DNA of 44,281 bases, taken from Curvibacter sp. (GTDB taxonomy: Bacteria > Pseudomonadota > Gammaproteobacteria > Burkholderiales > Burkholderiaceae_C). This document shows, in pieces, positions 15,235 through 24,328 of the stretch (positions within the stretch are counted from its first letter, which is position 1; each line of letters opens with the position of its first letter). The DNA lies in NCBI GenBank assembly GCA_003987795.1, contig RXJO01000539.1:1-44281 (forward strand). The letters run 5' to 3'. A model generated the notes under the pieces. That model was given only the letters and a program-made list of their open reading frames with translations. It made no database searches and was not told the DNA's origin. The position numbers were made by a program, and so were the translations under genes.

Positions 15235-16844
15235 GGGAGTTGGGCACGCAGAACGTAGAACGCAATCGGGCCGTCAAGTTGTCGGTAGGTTTGTAGCCCC
15301 AGCTCAGGCAGTTGAAGTCGCTGCAACTCGGTCCGGTATTGAGCCAGTTGATCTTCGTTCCAGACGGCCAGACGCAGTTCGGTGCCCTGGCCCCGAAAGC
15401 GCTCCAGCCAACGGGTGTCCAGACCGGTCCGGATGGGCACCCGGTTGCCGGTCAGGAACACCATGGGCATCAGGAAACCCCATTCGGGCAGCACATAGAC
15501 CGCCTTGCCCTGATCGTCGAGCGCCTGCCGGGCCATCAGATTGATATTGTGGCTCATCAGGCCAACACCGCCGGTGCGAGCCAGGGCGTCAAACACGCGC
15601 TGTTGCTGAGCGATGTTGCCCCCCAGCAGGGCCAGGCACAGCGCGCCCGCCAGCCAGGGGCCACCGCGGGTGCTGCGGTCAGGGGGCTGCAAGGTGTCGA
15701 GGGCCAGAGCCAGGGTGCAGGCCAGGCCTAGGTAGAGCAGGGGCACCAGCACGGTGAAATGGTGGGCCCAGAGCCGGTGTCCGAAGACCATGCATGAGGC
15801 GCCATAGCTGATCGGCAGCATCAAGATCAGCCAGGCACCGATCCGTTGCAGAGGGGCGATACGCGCCCCCCGCCAGATCAACAGGCTGGCACCCAGCAGC
15901 ATGGCCAATGCCAGTAGATCCAGCTTGTTCTCTGCCCATGGGCCACTGACCCCTTGCCGGAACATCATGAACTCATTGCCGCCATCGCTCAGAGCCAGGC
16001 GGGCGATGCTGAGAAGATAGCTCAGCGTCTCGGTCAAGGTGTAACCTGAGACCATGGGTGCCAGTCCTCGCACCGTGTGTTCCATGTGAACCAGCAGGGC
16101 CTTGGGGCCTCCCAGGGCGACCATCATGGAGGCGTAGCCGAGTACGTAGGGCATCAGCCCCAAGCCTACGCCCAGGGCCCAGCGGCCCAGGCTGTGGCGG
16201 CGTCTGCCCGGTGCTGCCAGTGCCAGCACCGCCACCGCCAGTGCCGGCACGAAGAACCCCAGCACGAAGTAGCCATAGATGGCCAGGCCAGCGAACACGC
16301 CTGAGCGCATAAAACAGTCGCCAGGTGCCTCTTGGGGGGAGCGATCCTGTTGTGTCAGCAGGCTGTCCACGGACAGGAGCAACCAGGTCATGCCGCCTTG
16401 GATGATGTAGTTCTGCGTTCGGAATGACATCACAAACGCCGCATCACAGGCCAGCCCCAGTGCCGCGAGCAGGGCCAGCCATGGGCGCCCGCTCAGTCGG
16501 CAGGTGATGCGGTAGACCAGCATCACGCTGATGGCCCCGAACAAGGCCTGGGCCAGTCGCAAGCCCATGACCGAGAAGTCGGTCAACCAGAAGATGGGCA
16601 GACCGACATAGGTGTTCTGCATGCCATGGTAGATGCCTCCGAGCAGTGGCAGGCCTGCAAAAGTGGGCAGCCAGACCGGGTTGTCCAGAGCCGGATGCAG
16701 CATGCGGGCGGCCGCGTAGTCGGGGTTGACGCCGTCCATGTAGATGCCAGGCCATTCGACCATCCGCAGCACGCCCAGCAAGAACACGCCAACGGCCAGC
16801 CAGCCCCTCCACGAGCGGTGCCATGGTTCTGGTCGATGGTTCAT
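15231..16844 (-). CDS. Multi-pass membrane glycosyltransferase (GT39/GtrC-like)
   Basis: 537-aa polytopic protein MNHRPEPWHRSWRGWLAVGVFLLGVLRMVEWPGIYMDGVNPDYAA; start 16844 overlaps the GT2 stop. Confidence 0.7.
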   Translation of the reverse strand: MNHRPEPWHRSWRGWLAVGVFLLGVLRMVEWPGIYMDGVNPDYAAARMLHPALDNPVWLPTFAGLPLLGGIYHGMQNTYVGLPIFWLTDFSVMGLRLAQALFGAISVMLVYRITCRLSGRPWLALLAALGLACDAAFVMSFRTQNYIIQGGMTWLLLSVDSLLTQQDRSPQEAPGDCFMRSGVFAGLAIYGYFVLGFFVPALAVAVLALAAPGRRRHSLGRWALGVGLGLMPYVLGYASMMVALGGPKALLVHMEHTVRGLAPMVSGYTLTETLSYLLSIARLALSDGGNEFMMFRQGVSGPWAENKLDLLALAMLLGASLLIWRGARIAPLQRIGAWLILMLPISYGASCMVFGHRLWAHHFTVLVPLLYLGLACTLALALDTLQPPDRSTRGGPWLAGALCLALLGGNIAQQQRVFDALARTGGVGLMSHNINLMARQALDDQGKAVYVLPEWGFLMPMVFLTGNRVPIRTGLDTRWLERFRGQGTELRLAVWNEDQLAQYRTELQRLQLPELGLQTYRQLDGPIAFYVLRAQLP

Positions 16845-17785
16845 GCTTGGCCTTGCCAGCAGGGGGTGCCGAGATAGACCAGTCGCTTGGCTTCGTGACG
16901 CCCGAGGGTCACGGTGTGCAGAATCGCACCGCACACCAGCGACAGTCCTGCGCACATCATGATGCCGGTGGCCAGCACGCCGGTCGGCAGACGGGGAACC
17001 AAGCCGGTCTGCACATAGGTCAGCAGCAGGGGGATGGCCAGTGCCAGACCCGACAGGCACAGCAGCAAGGCCAGCAGTCCGAAGAAGGCCAATGGGCGTT
17101 CGCTGATGAACAGCTTCAGGATGGTGCCAAGGATGCGCCAGCCGTCGCGCAGGGTCGACAGCTTGCTGGCCGAGCCCTCGGGGCGGGCCCGGTAGAGGAT
17201 GTCGGCTTCGGCGCAAGGCATGCGCAATTCGAGGGCATGCACGGTCAGTTCGGTCTCGGTCTCGAAGCCTTGCGACAGGGCCGGGAAGGATTTGACGTAG
17301 CGGCGCGAGAACACCCGGTAGCCCGACAGCATGTCGGTGAATTGGCCGCCGAAGATCCAGGCCACAGCGCCCGTCAGCACCCGATTGCCCAGGCGGTGGC
17401 CGGGCCGGTAGGTCTGCGGATGGCTGCCATCGTCGCGTCGGCAACCCACCAGCATGTCCAGGCGCTGAGTCAGCAGTTGATCGATGTGAAGGCGGATATC
17501 GCTCAGGTCATAGGTGGCGTCCCCATCGACCATCACATAGACATCGGCCTCGATGTCGGCGAACATGCGGCGCACCACATTGCCCTTGCCGGGCAGCTTG
17601 ACGGGGATCACCACGGCACCGGCCCGTCGGGCGATGCCGGCCGTGTCATCGCTGGAGTTGTTGTCGAAGACAAAGAGCGCGGCTTCAGGCAGGCAGGTCT
17701 TGAACTCGTCGATGACCAGTTGGATTGAAAGGGCTTCGTTGTAGCAGGGAATGATGACGGCAATGCGCGGTGGACTCATGACCAT
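16841..17785 (-). CDS. GtrB-like family 2 glycosyltransferase (polyprenyl-phosphate sugar transferase type)
   Basis: IAVIIPCYNEALSIQLVIDEF, DNNSSDDT, VMVDGDATYD, two C-terminal TM segments. Confidence 0.88.
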   Translation of the reverse strand: MVMSPPRIAVIIPCYNEALSIQLVIDEFKTCLPEAALFVFDNNSSDDTAGIARRAGAVVIPVKLPGKGNVVRRMFADIEADVYVMVDGDATYDLSDIRLHIDQLLTQRLDMLVGCRRDDGSHPQTYRPGHRLGNRVLTGAVAWIFGGQFTDMLSGYRVFSRRYVKSFPALSQGFETETELTVHALELRMPCAEADILYRARPEGSASKLSTLRDGWRILGTILKLFISERPLAFFGLLALLLCLSGLALAIPLLLTYVQTGLVPRLPTGVLATGIMMCAGLSLVCGAILHTVTLGRHEAKRLVYLGTPCWQGQA

Positions 17786-18006
17786 GGGCAGATGTGAAGA
17801 ACAGCACCCAGGTCAGGGATATGACTTCCCTTTTTCCTCCCCTGGGCGTCAATGGCTTGACGTGGAACGCCATCTTGCCACAAGCCCTCCGTATCAACCC
17901 TAGGTACCCACGGGCGGTGGTGATCTGCTGGCTCCAGGGGCTTGTGAACTGCCTGGAAGGCGCTTCAGTCCCGGTCTCTGGTCCGCCTCGCCAGAGCGTC
18001 GCTGCA

Positions 18007-18456
18007 TCAGGAGCGGCGTGGCTTCGACGACGGCCTGAAGATCAGAAAGCGAGCACTGACGAAGTTGAACCCCAATCCCGCCAGACTGCCCACGGCGACC
18101 CCCCACATGGCATAGCCCTGCAGATCAGGAAAGTGCCGGACGAAGGCCACATAGGCGCTGTAGTTGATCACTCCGCCCACACTCATGGAGCCCAGATAGG
18201 CGATGTATTCGGCCGCGAGCGTCTTCCCCTGCCGTCCGGTCGGGTCGAAGGTCTTGCGCCGATTGAAGGCCCAGGTGCTCGTGGCGGCGCACACGAAGGA
18301 CAACACGCGCCCGCCATAGAGCCCTAGCCAGGGGGTGCTCAGCCACAGCACCGCCATGTCGACGAGCAGGGCCAGCACGCCCGAAACCCCGAACCAGAAC
18401 AGTTGATGCAGGATCGAGCGCGGGCCGGCGTTCGACGTGCCGGATTCGGCAGTCAT
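18007..18456 (-). CDS. GtrA-family membrane protein
   Basis: FWFGVSGVLALLVDMAVLWLS ... TWAFNRRKTF ... GLGFNFVSARFLIF; four predicted TMs. Confidence 0.85.
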   Translation of the reverse strand: MTAESGTSNAGPRSILHQLFWFGVSGVLALLVDMAVLWLSTPWLGLYGGRVLSFVCAATSTWAFNRRKTFDPTGRQGKTLAAEYIAYLGSMSVGGVINYSAYVAFVRHFPDLQGYAMWGVAVGSLAGLGFNFVSARFLIFRPSSKPRRS

Positions 18457-18461
18457 GTCAC

Positions 18462-20090
18462 TCAGCCAGCCGTCTGCAGGGCCAGGCCCGCGTGTTCGCG
18501 CAGCGGGTGGAAGTGGATCTTGGGGAAGCGCTCCTGGGCCAGCCGCACGTCATAGGGCGAGGTGCACAGGTAGGCCAGGGTGTTGGCCGCATCATGGGCC
18601 AGGCGCAGCGGATAGGCGTCGGTGAAGGCCTTGAGCTCGGCAGGCGTATCGGCTGTGATCCAGCGGGCACCGGTGTACTGGCTGCTTTCCAGGCGCACGT
18701 CGGCGTCGTACTCGGTCTTCAGACGGTGCTGCACCACTTCGAACTGCAGTTGGCCCACCGCACCCAGCAGCATGGCGCCTCCCATGTCGGGCTTGAAGAC
18801 CTGGATGGCGCCTTCTTCGCCCAACTGGGCCAGCCCCTGCTGCAACTGCTTGGTGCGCAGCGGATTCTTCAGGATCACGGTCATGAACAACTCAGGCGCG
18901 AAGAAGGGCAGGCCGGTGAACTGCAGGCTGGCACCATCGGTGATGGTGTCGCCGAGCTGCACGCCACCGTGCGTGGTGAAGCCGATGATGTCGCCGGCAT
19001 AGGCCTCGTCCACCGCCTCGCGGCGTTGGGACAGGAAGGTCACCACGCTGGTGGGGCGCAGTTCCTTGGCGGTGCGTTGCACGCGCAGCTTCATGCCCGG
19101 CGTGTACTTGCCCGAGGCCATGCGCACAAAGGCGATGCGGTCGCGGTGGTTGGCGTCCATGTTCGCCTGCACCTTGAACACCACGCCCGAAAAGGCTTCG
19201 TCCTCGGGCTTGATCACTTTCTCGACCGGCTGGCGGTTGACGATCACGGTGCTCTTGCGCGATTGAGGCGACGGGGCCAGGTCGACCAGGGCGTCGAGCA
19301 CTTCCATCACACCGAAGTTGTTCACGCCCGAGCCGAAGAACACCGGGGTCTGCTTGCCGGCCAGGAAGGCCTCGTGGTCGTAGCTGGGCGAGGCGCCGGT
19401 GGCCAGTTCCATGGCCTCGACTGCGGCCTCGAACTCGCTGCCGAATCGCTTGACCAGGGTGTCGTGCTCGGACAGGGGGATCGATTCGAAATCCTGCGGC
19501 AGGCGTTCGCTACCGGCCTCGAACACCGTCATGGCCTGGGTACGCAGGTTGATGATGCCGGCAAAGCTCTTGCCCTGGCCCACCGGCCAGGTCATGGGCA
19601 CGCAGGGCATGCCCAGTTCGCGTTCGACCTCATCGAGGATGTCCAGGGGCTCGCGCACTTCGCGGTCCATCTTGTTGACGAAGGTGAGGATGGGCGTGTC
19701 ACGCTGACGGCAGACCTCGATCAACCGGCGGGTCTGGGACTCCACACCGTTGGCGGCGTCGATCACCATCAGGGCCGAGTCGACGGCGGTCAGCACCCGG
19801 TAGGTGTCTTCCGAGAAGTCTTTGTGGCCTGGGGTGTCGAGCAGATTGATCACGTGGTCGCGGTACAGCATCTGCATCACCGACGAAGCCACCGAGATGC
19901 CGCGCTGCTTTTCGATCTCCATCCAGTCCGAGGTCGCATGGCGGCTGGCCTTGCGTGCCTTCACCGAACCGGCGATCTGGATCGCGCCGGAGAACAGCAG
20001 CAGCTTTTCGGTCAGCGTGGTCTTGCCGGCGTCCGGGTGGGAAATGATCGCGAAAGTGCGACGGCGGCGGGTTTCTTCGAGAAAGCTCAA
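18462..20090 (-). CDS. prfC: Peptide chain release factor 3
   Basis: RTFAIISHPDAGKTTLTEKLLLFSGAIQIAGSVKARKASRHATSDWMEIEKQRGISVASSVMQ; DTPGHKDFSEDTYR. Confidence 0.96.
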   Translation of the reverse strand: MSFLEETRRRRTFAIISHPDAGKTTLTEKLLLFSGAIQIAGSVKARKASRHATSDWMEIEKQRGISVASSVMQMLYRDHVINLLDTPGHKDFSEDTYRVLTAVDSALMVIDAANGVESQTRRLIEVCRQRDTPILTFVNKMDREVREPLDILDEVERELGMPCVPMTWPVGQGKSFAGIINLRTQAMTVFEAGSERLPQDFESIPLSEHDTLVKRFGSEFEAAVEAMELATGASPSYDHEAFLAGKQTPVFFGSGVNNFGVMEVLDALVDLAPSPQSRKSTVIVNRQPVEKVIKPEDEAFSGVVFKVQANMDANHRDRIAFVRMASGKYTPGMKLRVQRTAKELRPTSVVTFLSQRREAVDEAYAGDIIGFTTHGGVQLGDTITDGASLQFTGLPFFAPELFMTVILKNPLRTKQLQQGLAQLGEEGAIQVFKPDMGGAMLLGAVGQLQFEVVQHRLKTEYDADVRLESSQYTGARWITADTPAELKAFTDAYPLRLAHDAANTLAYLCTSPYDVRLAQERFPKIHFHPLREHAGLALQTAG

Positions 20091-20256
20091 GGTCTTCGTC
20101 CGAGTGAGGCAAAGGGTTGTCGTGGCCTGACCGGCAAGCGCACAGGGCTGGCCGGCAGCCGCCAGGGGAGGGCGGATCCAGGGTCAGAGCCAAGGGCGGA
20201 GGCCTGCGCCTGGCCCGGTGGCGTCGATTTTACTGGCAGCGCGGGCTCCATTGATT

Positions 20257-21267
20257 TCACGCTGTGCGCGAGTGGACGGGCTTGAGACGCAGCGCCGGTG
20301 CCTCGATGCAGTGCCAGGACACGGCGGCCAGGGCGAGGGTGATTGTCATGACCACCAGGCTTCCGATGCCAAGCGAGAGACTGGCTCCACCAAGCCAGAA
20401 AAAAGTCTGTTGCACAGGAAAGGCGTATATGTAGAGCCCATAGGAGAAATCGCCGAAGCGGCCGCACTGGCGCAGCACCGGCGTGCTGAGTGTCCCCAGC
20501 CAGACGACCGAGATGGCGATGCCCAGGGTCACCATCATGTCCAACTGGCCCAGTCCAAGGCCAGCGGCCATCAACAATCCCAGCACGCAGGGCAGGCGGT
20601 ACCGATGCGCCAGCCACCAAGCCTCGAACCATTGCAGCATGGCACCGGTGGCGAAGACGACCCCCATCTGCACTTTCATTCTCAGCATGTCCTCATAGCC
20701 GACGGACCATATGAAAAAGAACCAGCTCGTCAACGCGGCCCAAAAGGCCCACATCAGACGGGGGCGCCGCCACACGCTCAAACTGCCGAGAAGAGCCAGA
20801 ACTCCGTAGCAGCGGGCTTCCAGCGGCAAAGTCCAGAGCGAGCCGTTGGCGCTGCCCGGATGCGCATTGTGGGTGAAGACCCCTGGTAGATCACTCTGGA
20901 ACTCCCACAGCCCGAGCAGGCGCAGATAGCGCCAGGTCCCAGCGTCATGAAAATAGTCTCGCCAGGAAAGCTGAGTGACCCAGGGGCCGAGGCAGAACGT
21001 GACCAGACCGACGGCCACCACCAGCCCTGGCCAGAGTCGCAGGGCCCTTCGCCAAAGAAAGCGGCCCGCATGGGGATCCCGCTGCCAGCTCCCAGCCACC
21101 AAATACCCGCTGATCGCAAAGAAGACCAGCACCCCGATACCCCCCCAACTGCCGATGACCGTCACAGGTTCAGGAAGCCCCTGCAGGGCAAATTGGTGGC
21201 TGAGCAGCACGGCCGTGGCCGCGGCTAGGCGAAGAAAGTCGAAGTTGTTGAGTGTGCGTCTCGTCAT
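20257..21267 (-). CDS. Acyltransferase family 3 (OafA/YrhL-like)
   Basis: NNFDFLRLAAATAVLLSHQFAL ... FFAISGYLVAGSW; polytopic membrane protein; start at 21267. Confidence 0.87.
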   Translation of the reverse strand: MTRRTLNNFDFLRLAAATAVLLSHQFALQGLPEPVTVIGSWGGIGVLVFFAISGYLVAGSWQRDPHAGRFLWRRALRLWPGLVVAVGLVTFCLGPWVTQLSWRDYFHDAGTWRYLRLLGLWEFQSDLPGVFTHNAHPGSANGSLWTLPLEARCYGVLALLGSLSVWRRPRLMWAFWAALTSWFFFIWSVGYEDMLRMKVQMGVVFATGAMLQWFEAWWLAHRYRLPCVLGLLMAAGLGLGQLDMMVTLGIAISVVWLGTLSTPVLRQCGRFGDFSYGLYIYAFPVQQTFFWLGGASLSLGIGSLVVMTITLALAAVSWHCIEAPALRLKPVHSRTA

Positions 21268-21348
21268 GACTGGGGATTGGCTGAGCCATGGCTGCCCGCC
21301 CTGGGGCGGGCGACACCACGCTTCTGATTTTGACCTCATCGCTTGCAG

Positions 21349-21372
21349 GCCGGAATGCCCAGGCATTCCGGC
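21349..21372. promoter_or_regulatory. Palindrome GCCGGAATGCC-CA-GGCATTCCGGC in divergent intergenic region
   Basis: Perfect 11-bp arms, 2-nt spacer, no adjacent T-tract. Confidence 0.5.
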
Positions 21373-21542
21373 ACCCTTGGGTTGTGCAGCGCTGTCATCG
21401 TATTCACAAAGGCGCGATCCGTCATGGCAGGGCGCTGTTGGGGCCTATCTGTGACCAGGTGTTGCGAGTGACAAGTCTTTGAAAATCCCGAATGCGAGAC
21501 GGGCTTCATCGCCAAGAATCTCGGTCCAGATCAGGATCGACG

Positions 21543-22832
21543 ATGAACACTGCAGCACCACTTTCAGCCTCTGTTATTCATGCCCCTCTGAACTTCGACA
21601 CCAAGGGTTTGGGCGCCGCGCCCGAAGGGTGCACGCTGGCCCAGCTCAAAAACCTGCAGTGGCGCATCCTCGACGACGAGGTCAGCCTGCCGGTGGCCGT
21701 GCTGCGCGAGAGCTGCATCGAGCACAACCTGCGCTGGATGCAGTCCTTCATGGCCCGGTATGGCGTGAAACTGGCCCCCCATGGCAAGACCACCATGAGC
21801 CCGGCGCTGTTCCACCGGCAACTCGCGCACGGTGCTTGGGGCATCACGCTGGCCACGGCTTCGCAGGTGAACGCTGCCCATCGGCATGGTGTGCGTCGCA
21901 TCCTCATGGCCAACCAACTGGTGGGGCGCGGCAACATGGCCTTGATCGCTCGCATTCAGTCCCAGGACCCTGACTTCAGCTTCTGCTGCATTGTCGACTC
22001 CGCCGCCAACATCGACGCACTGGGGCATTTCTTCACCGAGGTGGGGCAGCGCCTGCGGGTGCTGATCGAGTATGGCGTGCCGGGCGGGCGCACCGGGGTG
22101 CGCGATGAGGTTCAAGAGGCCGAATGCCTGGCCGCGCTGGCCCGCTGGCCCCGTGCCCTGGCCCTGGTCGGGGTGGAGGTCTACGAAGGCGTGCTGCAGA
22201 AGTCCGACGAGATCCGTGATTTCTTGCAGCGGGTGCTGGAACGGACCCGGGCGCTCGCCAGCCAGCAGCGGTTTGCCGAAGACACGGTGTTGCTGTCTGG
22301 GGCTGGATCGGCCTGGTTTGACGTGGTGGCCGAAGTGTTCTCGCACCAAGACCTGGGCTGCAGGCTCGAGGTGGTGTTGCGCCCGGGGTGCTACCTGACC
22401 CACGATGTCGGCATCTACCGGCAGGCCGAGCGCCGCATCCGGGCCGACAATCCCGTGGCCCGCGAAATGGGGCAGAGCTTGCTTCCCGCCTTGCAGTTGT
22501 GTGCCCATGTGCAGTCCCTGCCCGAGCCAGGGCGCGCCATCGTCGCGCTGGGCAAGCGTGACGCCGCCTTCGATGCCGGCCTGCCGACCGTGAGCCTGCA
22601 GGCCCGTCCCGGTGGTTTCGCCGGGGTGCGGCCTGCCCCCGACGATTGGCAACTGACCGCGATGATGGACCAGCACGCCTTCATGAGCGTGCCCGAGGGG
22701 GCTGACCTGAAGGTCGGCGACATCCTGATCTTCGACATCTCCCACCCCTGTCTGACCTTCGACAAATGGCGCCAACTGCTGTTGGTCGACGAGCACTACC
22801 AGGTGCTGGGCGCTGTCGAGACCCTTTTCTGA
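21543..22832 (+). CDS. DSD1-like PLP-dependent D-amino acid dehydratase/deaminase (candidate D-glucosaminate ammonia-lyase)
   Basis: LAPHGKTTMSPALF PLP-lysine motif, FDISHPCLTFDKW His-x-Cys metal motif of D-serine dehydratase-like C-terminal domain. Confidence 0.82.
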   Translation: MNTAAPLSASVIHAPLNFDTKGLGAAPEGCTLAQLKNLQWRILDDEVSLPVAVLRESCIEHNLRWMQSFMARYGVKLAPHGKTTMSPALFHRQLAHGAWGITLATASQVNAAHRHGVRRILMANQLVGRGNMALIARIQSQDPDFSFCCIVDSAANIDALGHFFTEVGQRLRVLIEYGVPGGRTGVRDEVQEAECLAALARWPRALALVGVEVYEGVLQKSDEIRDFLQRVLERTRALASQQRFAEDTVLLSGAGSAWFDVVAEVFSHQDLGCRLEVVLRPGCYLTHDVGIYRQAERRIRADNPVAREMGQSLLPALQLCAHVQSLPEPGRAIVALGKRDAAFDAGLPTVSLQARPGGFAGVRPAPDDWQLTAMMDQHAFMSVPEGADLKVGDILIFDISHPCLTFDKWRQLLLVDEHYQVLGAVETLF

Positions 22833-22975
22833 GGTCGATCCCCCGTCGCTGCTGTCGACGTGTCCAGCCGCAACAGGACTGACGTCCTGGGCGGTGTTGA
22901 TTCCTCGTGTCGAAGCCGCCAGTTTGTCGTCGCTCGAACTGGCGGCCCCCCATCAACAACAACCAAGGAGACCCC

Positions 22976-24328
22976 GTGCCCGCTGTCGCCAACCCCTCGT
23001 TGCTGATTTATGCGCTCATCGCCATCGTGGCGCTGGTGCTGCTGATCGCCCGCTACCGCATCAACCCTTTCATCGTGCTGACCCTGGTGTCGCTCGGCCT
23101 GGCGCTGGTCGCCGGCATGCCTGCCAAGGACATCATGGCCGCCTACGAGACCGGCGTTGGCAAGACCCTCGGACACATCGCCTTGGTGGTGGCCCTGGGC
23201 ACCATGCTGGGCAAGATGATGGCTGAATCCGGTGGGGCAGACCGGATTGCGCTCACGCTGATCGATCGCTTCGGCGAGCGCAATGCCCACTGGGCCATGG
23301 TCTGCATCGCCTTTGTCTGCGGCTTGCCCCTGTTTTTCGAGGTGGGCTTTGTGCTGCTGATCCCGATCGCCTTCACGGTGGCCCGGCGCACCGGCGTGTC
23401 GATGCTGATGGTGGGGCTACCCATGGTGGCCGGGCTGTCGGTGGTCCACGGCCTGGTGCCACCGCACCCGGCCGCCATGATGGCGGTGGGTGCCTATGGC
23501 GCCGAAGTGGGCAAGACGGTGGCCTATGCCATTCTGGTCGGCGTGCCCACCGCCATCATTGCCGGCCCGCTGTTCGCCAAGTTCATCGCGCCGCGGATTG
23601 TGCTGCCCAGTCACAACCCCATGGCTGAGCAGTTCACTGATCGAGACACCGGCTCTCGAGCGTTGCCAGGCTTCGCCATCACCATGTTCACCGTGCTGCT
23701 GCCGGTGGGCTTGATGCTGTTGGGCGGCTGGGCGCCGGTGTTGGCACCTGCTGGCAGTGCCTTGAACGGCTTTCTGCTGTTCATTGGCAATTCGGTGATC
23801 GCTTTGTTGATCGCCACCGTGGTCAGTTTCTGGACTCTGGGTCTGGCTCGAGGCTTTTCGCGCGAGGACATTCTCAAGTTCTCGCAGGAGTGCCTGGCTC
23901 CGACGGCGGGCATCACCTTGCTGGTGGGGGCGGGGGGTGGTCTCAACCGCATTCTGGTGGACTCCGGCGTGACCACGCAGATCGTGGCCCTGTCGGCGGC
24001 TTTTCAGCTCTCCCCGCTGTTGTTGGGTTGGCTGCTGGCGGCGTTGATGCGGGTGGCCACCGGCTCGGCCACTGTGGCCATGACCACATCGGCAGGCATT
24101 GTGGCGCCGATCGCGTTGGCCATGCACTACCCCCACCCTGAGTTGCTGGTGCTCTCCACAGGAGCGGGTTCGCTGATTCTCTCGCACGTCAACGATGGGG
24201 GCTTCTGGCTGATCAAAGAGTATTTCAACATGACGGTGGTGCAGACCCTGAAAACCTGGACAGTGCTGGAGACACTGATCTCGGTGGTGGCGTTCGGATT
24301 GGTGTGGGCTCTGGCGGGGGTGCTTTGA
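22976..24328 (+). CDS. GntP-family gluconate/organic acid permease
   Basis: GTG start preceded by AAGGAG; KTLGHIALVVALGTMLGKMMAESGGADRIA, LSHVNDGGFWLIKEYFNM. Confidence 0.9.
   Translation: MPAVANPSLLIYALIAIVALVLLIARYRINPFIVLTLVSLGLALVAGMPAKDIMAAYETGVGKTLGHIALVVALGTMLGKMMAESGGADRIALTLIDRFGERNAHWAMVCIAFVCGLPLFFEVGFVLLIPIAFTVARRTGVSMLMVGLPMVAGLSVVHGLVPPHPAAMMAVGAYGAEVGKTVAYAILVGVPTAIIAGPLFAKFIAPRIVLPSHNPMAEQFTDRDTGSRALPGFAITMFTVLLPVGLMLLGGWAPVLAPAGSALNGFLLFIGNSVIALLIATVVSFWTLGLARGFSREDILKFSQECLAPTAGITLLVGAGGGLNRILVDSGVTTQIVALSAAFQLSPLLLGWLLAALMRVATGSATVAMTTSAGIVAPIALAMHYPHPELLVLSTGAGSLILSHVNDGGFWLIKEYFNMTVVQTLKTWTVLETLISVVAFGLVWALAGVL

Noticed and set aside
18492-20285. 597-aa plus-strand ORF opposite prfC
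   Set aside because: Shadow ORF; prfC is clearly the coding strand.
21349-21372. Intrinsic terminator
   Set aside because: The 11-bp palindrome has no T-tract on either strand and lies between divergent genes.
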